NCBI GenBank assembly: GCA_030584025.1
Contig: CP129487.1
Span: forward strand, 186,001-250,000
Direction: 5' to 3'
DNA from: Cyclobacteriaceae bacterium
GTDB taxonomy: Bacteria > Bacteroidota > Bacteroidia > Cytophagales > Cyclobacteriaceae
Length of the DNA: 64,000 nt
Positions 8,745 to 16,368 of the stretch are shown here, piece by piece. How positions within the stretch are numbered: the stretch's first letter is position 1; each line of letters begins with the position of its first letter. The notes beneath the pieces were generated by a model, which was given only the letters and a program-made list of their open reading frames with translations, ran no database searches and was not told where the DNA came from. A program made the position numbers and the translations under genes.

Positions 8745-9878
8745 ATGAGAAAATACATTGACATCTTTTCACGGATTTTTGTTGGTGGGTTATTCATTTT
8801 TTCCGGATTGATTAAGCTGAATGATCCGGTTGGAACTGAAATTAAGCTTGAAGAATATTTTGAGGTATTCTCAGCAGACTTTGGCTCTTTTTTTCAGGTG
8901 TTTATTCCGTATGCCCTGCATATCGGGTTGGTGCTGGTTGTGCTTGAAGTTGTGTTGGGTGTAGCCGTACTCATTAATTACCGCATGCGACTAACCACAA
9001 CGGTGCTGTTGTTGCTCATTATTTTCTTCACGTTTTTAACAGGCTACTCGGCCATCCTTAACAAAGTAACCGATTGCGGATGCTTTGGCGATGCTATTAA
9101 ATTGACTCCGTGGCAATCATTTTATAAAGATCTCATACTGATTGTGTTCATCCTGCATTTGTTTTGGTATCGCAAATCGTATGATCCGGTATTGCGTACC
9201 CGTGAGGGGCATGCCGTGATTCTTGGCGTTACCTTGATCAGTTTTTTCCTGGGCATCTATGCGATTCGCCATTTGCCTTTTATTGATTTCCGTGCCTACA
9301 AAATCGGGAATAACATTCCGGAGCAAATGAAATTGCCACCCGATGCCAAGCGCGACAGTGTGGTGATGACTTTTATTTATGAACAGGCAGGTGTGCGCAA
9401 GGAGTTTACCATGGATCAACTCAGTCAGGTTGACTCCACTTATACATTCATTGATCGGGTGGATAAGGTGATTCGTGAAGGCGATCGTCCTAAAATTATC
9501 GATTACCGGATTGAAAGTCCGGAAGGGGAGGATTACACGCAACAAACCTTTCAAGGTGCCAAACTTTTAATTGTGATGGACAACGCGCAGCATGCTTCCA
9601 AAAAAAATGCTGATCGTATTTCCAAATTGATTAAGGACATGGAGGGCGCTGCCGAATCAATTATTCTTACCTCGTCTTCTTCGTCCGAAGTAGAGGCCTT
9701 CCGGCATGAACATCAATGGGCAGCTCCGTATTACTTTGCTGATGCCACGGTGTTAAAGACTATCATTCGGTCAAACCCCGGCCTTACCCTTTGGGTTGAT
9801 GGCACGGTAAAAGGCATGTGGCATTACAATGACGTGCCTGAAGCGGATGAGCTTAAGAAATTAATTTCAGGTTCGTGA
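8745..9878 (+). CDS. DoxX/MauE-like membrane protein, BT_3928-like family
   Basis: The N-terminal part of this 377-residue protein has about four membrane helices, with the motif GLIKLNDPVG after helix 1 and DCGCFGD between helices 3 and 4, as in the MauE/DoxX superfamily members of Bacteroidota. The Cys pair in that motif suggests a thiol-redox role, which is inference. The C-terminal part (about residues 180-377) is soluble and contains a beta-alpha pattern (LLIVMDNA...) that could be thioredoxin-like, though no CxxC is visible. It is placed between DUF1599 (4 bp upstream) and aroK (overlapping stop/start). Confidence 0.75.
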   Translation: MRKYIDIFSRIFVGGLFIFSGLIKLNDPVGTEIKLEEYFEVFSADFGSFFQVFIPYALHIGLVLVVLEVVLGVAVLINYRMRLTTTVLLLLIIFFTFLTGYSAILNKVTDCGCFGDAIKLTPWQSFYKDLILIVFILHLFWYRKSYDPVLRTREGHAVILGVTLISFFLGIYAIRHLPFIDFRAYKIGNNIPEQMKLPPDAKRDSVVMTFIYEQAGVRKEFTMDQLSQVDSTYTFIDRVDKVIREGDRPKIIDYRIESPEGEDYTQQTFQGAKLLIVMDNAQHASKKNADRISKLIKDMEGAAESIILTSSSSSEVEAFRHEHQWAAPYYFADATVLKTIIRSNPGLTLWVDGTVKGMWHYNDVPEADELKKLISGS

Positions 9879-10375
9879 GAATATTTTTAATTGGTTTACC
9901 CGGTTCCGGAAAAACTACACTCGGAAAGAAGGTAGCCACATATCTGCAACTTCCATTTTTTGATTTAGATGAAGTGATAGAACGCTCGGCCGGCAAGCGC
10001 GTTCCTGAAATTTTTGCTGATGAAGGCGAAGCTGCTTTTCGTAAAATAGAATCCGTCACACTGCAGAAAATCATCACTGATCACAACGATTTTGTAATGG
10101 CAACAGGTGGCGGTGCACCCTGCTTTCATAACGGGATCGGTATAATGAATCAGGCAGGGGTAACTGTTTTTCTGGACGTTCCGGTTTATGAACTTGAGAA
10201 ACGCCTGCAAACAGAGCAAAAACAAAGTCGACCTTTACTGGCAGGATCAAAATCAATTACGGAAACATTAAACGCCTTGCGCGAAGCGCGGATATCATTT
10301 TATGAGCAGGCACGCATTGTTATTCACGAAGACAATCCCGATGTGATGACGATCATAACCAGGCTTGTGCGTTAA
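9875..10375 (+). CDS. aroK: Shikimate kinase
   Basis: Phosphorylates shikimate at O3 in the chorismate pathway. Walker A is GLPGSGKTT (residues about 7-15), followed by FFDLDE, FRKIE and ATGGGAPC, the expected shikimate-binding elements. Length 166 is typical. The start is GTG at 9875, inside the preceding gene's last codons (GTGA overlap), implying translational coupling. The stop overlaps the convergent barrel-protein stop by three bases. Confidence 0.95.
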   Translation: MRIFLIGLPGSGKTTLGKKVATYLQLPFFDLDEVIERSAGKRVPEIFADEGEAAFRKIESVTLQKIITDHNDFVMATGGGAPCFHNGIGIMNQAGVTVFLDVPVYELEKRLQTEQKQSRPLLAGSKSITETLNALREARISFYEQARIVIHEDNPDVMTIITRLVR

Positions 10376-11910
10376 AACGTAAAGCCTACGGTAACCATGC
10401 CGGTTGTAAGGGCATTGTTCAGATCAACCCGCGGACCAGTATTATTTTGAAATACATAGGGACTGTATTCACTTGTTCCGGCTGAACGCATCAGCGCAAA
10501 GTCGATAAAGAATTTAGTTAAACGCAGTCCCAATCCTCCACTAAGGGTTTGGATACTCCGATCCGTATCAATGGTGGAAGTGTTGTACGGATTGCTTTGA
10601 ACCTGATAACCTGCACGGAATCTCAAAGCCTCATAGCGGAACTCCGCACCAATACGGTAGTTGATGGTGTTTTGATAGGATGCCAGAATAGCATCGTTGT
10701 CACCATCGAACGAAATACCACTGATATCGGATTCGTATTTGGCTTTTCTGTAATTCACAAATTCAACATCACCGGAAATAAAACCGTAGTTCGTAATAAA
10801 GAATGCGGTGCCTAAACTAAGTTTCATGGGGGTGGTAAAGTTGTACTCAGCAATCACGGGTTCAAATGATTCAAAACTTTCGGAGTTAAGGATTGTTCCG
10901 GTTCCCAGGTAATCATAATTATTCCACAACGTGCTAAACCTTGCGAAATAGCTATCAGTAATTTGATAATATGTTGGCGTTGCAAAAGAAGCACCCACCT
11001 GAAGGAAGTCTACAGGCCTGAAAATTACACCCAGTGTGAGGTTTACACCCGTTCCTTCAATGTCGATCGTTTCTTCCAGCAAAAGATTGTCTAATGGGTT
11101 GAAATCCGGATCAAGTTCAAAGAAGAAGTTTGATTCGGAATACGTAGAGGAAAACGTATACCTCAATGTGGAGATTCCAACATTGGCGCCAAAAAAGAAT
11201 TTGTCTTTATAGTTTCCACCATAGGCAAGTGACCATTGGTATTGAGCACCTTTATTTTTAATAGACCCTTGTCTTCTCAGGTGGCGAATGTCTTCAGGAT
11301 CAGGATACAGACCAAGCACAGAGAAGTAGTATCCCTGTGGTCCATCGTAGAAAGTTGAATCTTCGAAAAGAAAATTGCTGTAAGCGAGTCCTGTTGGGAA
11401 GTCACTACTTAATAAATCATTTTCGCTCAATCCTTGTGCATCCTGAATAAACCAATCAACAATAGATGAAACATTATCGTCACCACTGTACCGCATGAAT
11501 GAGTTAAAATCATTGGTACGTGTCATGCTTATCCCAAACGATCCGCCCCAAAAACCATCTTTGTTGTTTGGCGAATTAAAAACGTAACTCAAGCCTGGAA
11601 TCGTAAACTTACTGGTGGCTTCTTTTTGAGATGTTCCGAGGTGATCAGCTTCGGTATTATAAAAATTTAATCCAGGAGAAATAGTGAACTCGGATCGGTT
11701 ATACATACCCAATCCTGCCGGGTTGGAAAGCGCTGAACTAAAATCGCCACCCAACGCAATTTGGGCTCCGCCTATTGCCTGCATGCGGGCGCTTCCATTA
11801 GGTCGCGTGCGACTGAACAGTAAGGCATTTTCCACAAAGCTTTGGGCAGCCAGTTCAGTTGAAAGAGACAACACGATGCCTGTGAGTTGTATAAAAACCC
11901 TGAATTTCAT
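10372..11910 (-). CDS. OmpP1/FadL/TodX-type outer membrane barrel protein
   Basis: After a signal peptide ending near LAAQS, the protein shows the family N-terminal stretch in which a hatch precedes the barrel (SARMQAIGGAQIALGGD, then SALSNPAGLG). Alternating hydrophobic strands run to a C-terminal aromatic residue (VGFTF), as expected for a barrel inserted by BAM. The family transports hydrophobic compounds, but the ligand here is unknown. The frame extends to a TTG at 11916; ATG 11910 (MKFRVF) is the better start. It lies 19 bp downstream of the Trp/Asn-rich gene on the same strand. Confidence 0.85.
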   Translation of the reverse strand: MKFRVFIQLTGIVLSLSTELAAQSFVENALLFSRTRPNGSARMQAIGGAQIALGGDFSSALSNPAGLGMYNRSEFTISPGLNFYNTEADHLGTSQKEATSKFTIPGLSYVFNSPNNKDGFWGGSFGISMTRTNDFNSFMRYSGDDNVSSIVDWFIQDAQGLSENDLLSSDFPTGLAYSNFLFEDSTFYDGPQGYYFSVLGLYPDPEDIRHLRRQGSIKNKGAQYQWSLAYGGNYKDKFFFGANVGISTLRYTFSSTYSESNFFFELDPDFNPLDNLLLEETIDIEGTGVNLTLGVIFRPVDFLQVGASFATPTYYQITDSYFARFSTLWNNYDYLGTGTILNSESFESFEPVIAEYNFTTPMKLSLGTAFFITNYGFISGDVEFVNYRKAKYESDISGISFDGDNDAILASYQNTINYRIGAEFRYEALRFRAGYQVQSNPYNTSTIDTDRSIQTLSGGLGLRLTKFFIDFALMRSAGTSEYSPYVFQNNTGPRVDLNNALTTGMVTVGFTF

Positions 11911-11929
11911 ACCCAAATGTTATGGTTAA

Positions 11930-13081
11930 TTAATTCCCGCCTCTAGATGGTCTGGATGAAGATCCACTACTTCCGCTAGAGCCAGAGCTTCGACTTGGTG
12001 ACCCACTGCTGCTTCCGGAACTGCGGGAAGGTGAATAACTGTTGCTGTTTCCGGAGCTACGGCTCGGAGAATAGCCACTGTTATTGTTGCCCGAACTTCT
12101 TGAAGGCGAATATCCCGAATTGTCAAAGGTGGATGAACGACTCTGACGTATAGTGGAGTTCGAATTATTCCAGTTCGATGAAGAATTGGAGTTGCTGTAT
12201 CCGGATGTATTCGTTGTTGTTCTGCGGCTCGGACGAACATAGTAATCATTCGAAGTTTTATTTCGACCACCGGCATCACCGTTACCCGAATCCACATTGC
12301 TGTTTGAACGGCTCGGGCGAACATAAGCATTGGTTACTTCAGTAACACCGGCAGAGCTGCGGGTAGGACGTTTGCCGTAATTCGGGCGGTTGTCATCACC
12401 CACTACAACAACCGTTGTAGGGCGGTACCAGCCATTGTTCCAATTTGACCAGGACGATCCCCAACTGTTGTAAGGATTCCAGAACGGATCATTCCATCCC
12501 CAACCCCAGTTATTGCCCCAATTATTTCCCCAGGAATTACCCCAGAAGTAACTGGCCGAAAGTGACCATCCGCTTCCCCAACGATTGCCCCAGTACGCGT
12601 TCATCCAACGATTACCACCCCAACCCGCATTCATCCAGGGATCATTCCAACCATACGGTGAGCCCCATGTGTTGTAATATTGAGGTCCGTACCAGCTGTT
12701 CCAGCCAGCGTTATTATTGAAACCGTTATAGTAGTAGCCTGAATTATAATTGAAATTATTTGTGGCGGGTGCGTAGCCTTCCACAAAATAGTTTGCTTCA
12801 TCTTCGCTTACCTGATCAGAATACGAACGCGAAATGTATTCCGGGTTTACGTTACGAGCCGAATAGCTGTCGGTTGGATTGGTGTACTCATCCAACTCGG
12901 TTGGCTCGTTAAAATGTTTCTTCTTGAAGGTATCGTAATTGGAAACGTAAGTCTGCTCGGTTGCCCGCTTAGCCTCAAGCTTCTCACGATCTTTCGAACG
13001 AAAGTACAGATCATCATTCTCCTGAGCGATAGCCGCCACACCCGTTAGCATGGTCAACCCTAAAATCAGTTTCGTTTTCAT
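11930..13081 (-). CDS. Exported low-complexity Trp/Asn/Gly- and Ser/Arg-rich protein
   Basis: I do not recognise a domain. A signal peptide (MKTKLILGLTMLTGVAAIAQ) leads a short charged region (about residues 21-75, DDLYFRSKDREKLE). Then comes a Trp/Asn/Gly/Tyr block of about 130 residues (WGNNWGWGWNDPFWNPYNSW type). The last roughly 150 residues are a Ser/Arg/Pro/Gly tail with repeated SPSRSSG units. Proteins of this layout next to proS are seen in Bacteroidota and have been given misleading names such as vitellogenin-like. A TACTTTTGC box lies upstream at 13127-13135. Function unknown; a surface or periplasmic structural role would be a guess. Confidence 0.8.
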   Translation of the reverse strand: MKTKLILGLTMLTGVAAIAQENDDLYFRSKDREKLEAKRATEQTYVSNYDTFKKKHFNEPTELDEYTNPTDSYSARNVNPEYISRSYSDQVSEDEANYFVEGYAPATNNFNYNSGYYYNGFNNNAGWNSWYGPQYYNTWGSPYGWNDPWMNAGWGGNRWMNAYWGNRWGSGWSLSASYFWGNSWGNNWGNNWGWGWNDPFWNPYNSWGSSWSNWNNGWYRPTTVVVVGDDNRPNYGKRPTRSSAGVTEVTNAYVRPSRSNSNVDSGNGDAGGRNKTSNDYYVRPSRRTTTNTSGYSNSNSSSNWNNSNSTIRQSRSSTFDNSGYSPSRSSGNNNSGYSPSRSSGNSNSYSPSRSSGSSSGSPSRSSGSSGSSGSSSRPSRGGN

Positions 13082-13126
13082 AATCGTGGTGTTTAGATCC
13101 GTTTATTTAACTAACGTTTAAAAGCG

Positions 13127-13135
13127 GCAAAAGTA
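13127..13135 (-). promoter_or_regulatory. Candidate -7 box TACTTTTGC for the Trp/Asn-rich gene
   Basis: Read on the minus strand the site is TACTTTTGC, matching the Bacteroidota -7 consensus TAnnTTTG, 46 bases before the ATG at 13081. No clear -33 TTG was found at the right spacing, so support is moderate. Confidence 0.45.
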
Positions 13136-13212
13136 TTCACTAAAAGTACGAATTTCCGGGCATTAATTCCGTTAAAAATGCGTTGGCGGCATCTTCAGGG
13201 TCTTATCTGCCG

Positions 13213-13221
13213 TATATTTGC
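13213..13221 (+). promoter_or_regulatory. Candidate -7 box TATATTTGC for proS
   Basis: TATATTTGC matches TAnnTTTG and sits 30 bases before the proS ATG, giving a short ordinary leader. The -33 region lacks a well-spaced TTG. Together with the minus-strand box at 13127 it makes this a divergent promoter region. Confidence 0.5.
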
Positions 13222-13251
13222 TCCTTAAATTAGAACAAGAATTATACCAAC

Positions 13252-14730
13252 ATGGGAAAGGAAATTCCATCGCGCAGTGAAGATTACTCGCTGTGGTACA
13301 ATGAGTTAGTAAAAAAGGCCGATCTGGCAGAGCATTCCGATGTTCGCGGGTGTATGGTGATTAAGCCGTATGGCTACAGCATTTGGGAAAAAATGCAACA
13401 AGCACTCGACAAGATGTTTAAAGACACCGGGCACGTAAATGCGTATTTTCCGTTGTTCGTACCGAAGAGCATGTTCGAAGCGGAAGAGCAAAATGCGGAA
13501 GGTTTTGCCAAGGAATGTGCCATTGTAACGCACTATCGGTTAAAGAATGATCCGAATACAAAAGGAAAGCTGATTGTTGATCCGGAGGCAAAACTGGAGG
13601 AGGAACTGGTGGTGCGTCCAACCAGTGAAGCCATCATCTGGAATACATATAAAAAATGGATTCAATCGTATCGCGACTTACCCATATTGATCAATCAATG
13701 GGCTAACGTGGTGCGTTGGGAAATGCGCACGCGTTTGTTTTTACGCACGGCAGAATTTCTTTGGCAGGAGGGCCACACCGCTCATGCCACAGCCGATGAA
13801 GCTGTGAAAGAAACTATTCAGATGTTAGGTGTTTATGCCGCTTTCGCGGAAGAGTTTATGGCGATGCCTGTAATTAAAGGTAAAAAGTCAGAAGGCGAGA
13901 AATTTCCGGGTGCCGTTGATACGTATTGCATTGAGGCGATGATGCAGGATGGAAAAGCGCTGCAGGCTGGAACATCACACTTCCTCGGACAAAATTTTGC
14001 CAATGCCTTCAATGTTCAGTTTACTGGTAAAGATGGCAAGCTTGATTACGTGTGGGGAACATCGTGGGGTGTGAGCACGCGTTTGATGGGCGCGCTGATT
14101 ATGGCGCATTCGGATGACGATGGATTGGTACTTCCGCCTAAACTGGCACCTATACATGTGGTGATCGTTCCGATTTTCAGAAGCGAAGAAGAACTAGCAA
14201 AAATTACTTCGAAAGTAGATGAGCTGTCTGCGGCACTACGCAAGCAAGGTCTTTCTGTGAAGTTCGATAACCGCGATACGCACAAACCCGGGTTTAAGTT
14301 TGCCGAGTGGGAATTGAAAGGTGTGCCAGTTCGCCTGGCGATTGGGCCGCGTGATTTGGAAAACGGAACCGTTGAAGTGGCCAGACGCGATACGAAGGAA
14401 AAGCAAGTGATGAAGCTGGAGGAAGTAGAGACGAAAATCCCTGCCTTGTTGGAGGATATTCAAAATAATATTTTTCAAAAAGCTAAGTCGTTCCGCGACA
14501 GCTTAATTACTAAGGCGGATTCTTTTGAAGATTTTAAGCGTGTGCTGGATGAAAAAGGAGGGTTTGTGCAAGCGCATTGGGATGGCACAAAAGAAACAGA
14601 AGCGGCTATCAAGGAGCAAACCAAGGCTACCATCCGTTGCATTCCATTGGATGCAACCGAAGAACAGGGTGCTTGTGTTTACAGCGGCAAGCCTTCTTCC
14701 CGCAGGGTGTTGTTTGCCCGCGCTTATTAA
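13252..14730 (+). CDS. proS: Prolyl-tRNA synthetase (archaeal/eukaryal-like short form)
   Basis: Charges tRNA-Pro. The 492-residue length, absence of the bacterial editing insertion, and the C-terminal extension ending in Tyr identify the ProS type 3 (archaeal-like) form that is usual in Bacteroidota. Class II motif 2 is VVRWEMRTRLFLRTAEFLWQ and motif 3 is near TSWGVSTRLMG. The anticodon-binding domain covers about residues 300-400. Monocistronic to appearance: divergent neighbour upstream, terminator after the stop. Confidence 0.96.
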   Translation: MGKEIPSRSEDYSLWYNELVKKADLAEHSDVRGCMVIKPYGYSIWEKMQQALDKMFKDTGHVNAYFPLFVPKSMFEAEEQNAEGFAKECAIVTHYRLKNDPNTKGKLIVDPEAKLEEELVVRPTSEAIIWNTYKKWIQSYRDLPILINQWANVVRWEMRTRLFLRTAEFLWQEGHTAHATADEAVKETIQMLGVYAAFAEEFMAMPVIKGKKSEGEKFPGAVDTYCIEAMMQDGKALQAGTSHFLGQNFANAFNVQFTGKDGKLDYVWGTSWGVSTRLMGALIMAHSDDDGLVLPPKLAPIHVVIVPIFRSEEELAKITSKVDELSAALRKQGLSVKFDNRDTHKPGFKFAEWELKGVPVRLAIGPRDLENGTVEVARRDTKEKQVMKLEEVETKIPALLEDIQNNIFQKAKSFRDSLITKADSFEDFKRVLDEKGGFVQAHWDGTKETEAAIKEQTKATIRCIPLDATEEQGACVYSGKPSSRRVLFARAY

Positions 14731-14753
14731 AGAAATTAGTCAATAAATTAATC

Positions 14754-14787
14754 GGGTGATTTCCGCACGGAGGTCACCCTTTCTTTT
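14754..14787 (+). terminator. Intrinsic terminator after proS
   Basis: GGGTGA pairs with TCACCC; inside, CCG pairs with CGG across a 2-base loop with small internal loops. A T-rich stretch (TTTCTTTTG) follows. Placed 23 bases after the proS stop. Confidence 0.6.
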
Positions 14788-14816
14788 GTACTTTTGATTC
14801 CTTTCGAATTTACTGA

Positions 14817-15287
14817 ATGATCATGTGGTTAGCCATTGCTGCCTTAATTCTGGCAGGTGTTGTACTGATAATTGTTGAAGTGGTGTTTATACCGGGTACC
14901 ACCGTGGTTGGGTTATTGGGATTGGCGTTTACCGTTATTGGCGTGGTGGTGAGTTATGGTGAATTTGGCCGTGAAGGTGGATCGTATGTGCTGTTGGGTA
15001 CCGGCTTGTTTCTCGCGGCAGCCTTATACTATAGTTTTCGAAAAGGAGCCTGGAAAAAATTTTCACTTAAAACCAGCATTGACAGTAGGGTAAATGAAGG
15101 CGCTAATGCCGATTTGAAAGTGGGAATGGAGGGCGTAGCCGTATCGGCTTTGCGGCCCATGGGCACAGCCGAATTCGAGGGTAAAATGGTTGAAGTTAAA
15201 ACCTCGGGCGATTATCTTGCGGCAGGTACAGCCGTGAAAGTTGTTCACGTTCAACCCAACGATATTTTAGTAGAACCCGTTACTTAA
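14817..15287 (+). CDS. NfeD-like membrane protein
   Basis: Two or three membrane helices (about residues 5-75) are followed by a small OB-fold domain (VGMEGVAVSALRPMGTAEFEGK), the NfeD C-terminal domain. This short form lacks the ClpP-like protease domain. NfeD proteins pair with SPFH/flotillin proteins, and floA follows after 12 bp, so the pair likely acts together in membrane microdomain organisation. Two possible starts (14817 and 14823) differ by two residues. A TACTTTTG box lies at about 14789. Confidence 0.88.
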   Translation: MIMWLAIAALILAGVVLIIVEVVFIPGTTVVGLLGLAFTVIGVVVSYGEFGREGGSYVLLGTGLFLAAALYYSFRKGAWKKFSLKTSIDSRVNEGANADLKVGMEGVAVSALRPMGTAEFEGKMVEVKTSGDYLAAGTAVKVVHVQPNDILVEPVT

Positions 15288-15299
15288 ACATAAATCAAT

Positions 15300-16304
15300 A
15301 TGGCAGAACTGAGTGGTACCATGCTCCTTATAGTTGTTTTTGCATCTATAATTCTATTTTTTGTTTTCCTTTACTTCGTACCAATCAACCTCTGGATTAC
15401 CGCACTCTTCAGCGGTGTTCGCGTGGGTTTGTTCGAACTGGTATTCATGCGCATTCGTAAAGTTCCGCCACGCGTTATTGTTGAGTCGTTAATTACGGCA
15501 ACAAAGGCAGGTTTAAAGCTGACTTCCACCGAACTGGAAACGCACTACTTGGCCGGTGGTAATGTACCCAATGTAATTCGTGCACTTATCTCCGCAGAAA
15601 AAGCAAACATTCACCTTGATTTTAAACAAGCTACTGCGATTGACCTCGCTGGTCGCGATGTGTTTCAGGCCGTACAAATTTCGGTAAATCCAAAAGTGAT
15701 TACTACACCTAAGGTGGCTGCGGTTGCCGCTGATGGTATTCAGCTTATCGCCATTGCGCGGGTAACGGTGCGGGCAGCTATACAGCAGTTGGTTGGTGGT
15801 GCCGGTGAAGATACCATTCTTGCCCGTGTGGGAGAAGGTATTGTTACCGCCATTGGTTCAGCAAAATCGCACAAAGAAGTATTGGAGAACCCGGATAAAA
15901 TTTCAAAAGTTGTGTTGTCACGCGGTTTGGATGCCGGTACAGCGTTTCAGATTCTTTCCATTGATATTGCCGATGTAGATGTTGGCGCAAACATTGGTGC
16001 CAAACTGCAAATCGATCAGGCATCAGCCGATTTAAAAGTGGCGGAAGCAAAAGCGGAAGAGCGCAGAGCGATGGCGGTAGCAGAAGAACAGGAAATGAAA
16101 GCAAAGGCACAGGAGGCACGGGCCAAAGTAATTTTAGCTGAAGCGGAAATTCCTAAAGCCATTGCGGAATCCTTTGTAAAAGGAAACCTGGGCGTAATGG
16201 ATTATTACCGCATGCAAAACATTCAGGCTGATACAGGCATGCGCCAATCGATTTCTGATTCCGGAAAAGGATCAGGTCCGAGCAATGCTCCGAAGAAAGA
16301 TTGA
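15300..16304 (+). CDS. floA: Flotillin-like protein FloA
   Basis: SPFH-family scaffold of the FloA (YqfA) type. One N-terminal membrane-embedded hydrophobic segment (about residues 8-36) is followed by the conserved VRVGLFELVFMRIRKVPP region and the SPFH domain. An Ala/Glu/Lys coiled coil (about 245-290, AEAKAEERRAMAVAEEQ) drives oligomerisation. Length 334 is normal. Operon with the upstream NfeD gene; a strong bidirectional terminator follows. Confidence 0.95.
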   Translation: MAELSGTMLLIVVFASIILFFVFLYFVPINLWITALFSGVRVGLFELVFMRIRKVPPRVIVESLITATKAGLKLTSTELETHYLAGGNVPNVIRALISAEKANIHLDFKQATAIDLAGRDVFQAVQISVNPKVITTPKVAAVAADGIQLIAIARVTVRAAIQQLVGGAGEDTILARVGEGIVTAIGSAKSHKEVLENPDKISKVVLSRGLDAGTAFQILSIDIADVDVGANIGAKLQIDQASADLKVAEAKAEERRAMAVAEEQEMKAKAQEARAKVILAEAEIPKAIAESFVKGNLGVMDYYRMQNIQADTGMRQSISDSGKGSGPSNAPKKD

Positions 16305-16324
16305 TTTGAATAAATCTGTATATA

Positions 16325-16353
16325 AAAAATGCCGGGCAATGTCCGGCATTTTT
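16325..16353. terminator. Bidirectional intrinsic terminator between floA and WG-repeat gene
   Basis: AAAAATGCCGG pairs with CCGGCATTTTT (11 bp) across a 7-base loop. A-tract and T-tract flank the stem, so it can end floA on plus and the WG-repeat gene (stop at 16369) on minus. Confidence 0.8.
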
Positions 16354-16368
16354 ATTTGAATCCTTATT

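Noticed and set aside
11926..12330. Open frame of 134 codons on the minus strand inside the Trp/Asn-rich gene
   Set aside because: It is an alternative reading of the low-complexity Ser/Arg part; no start context, signal or family pattern.
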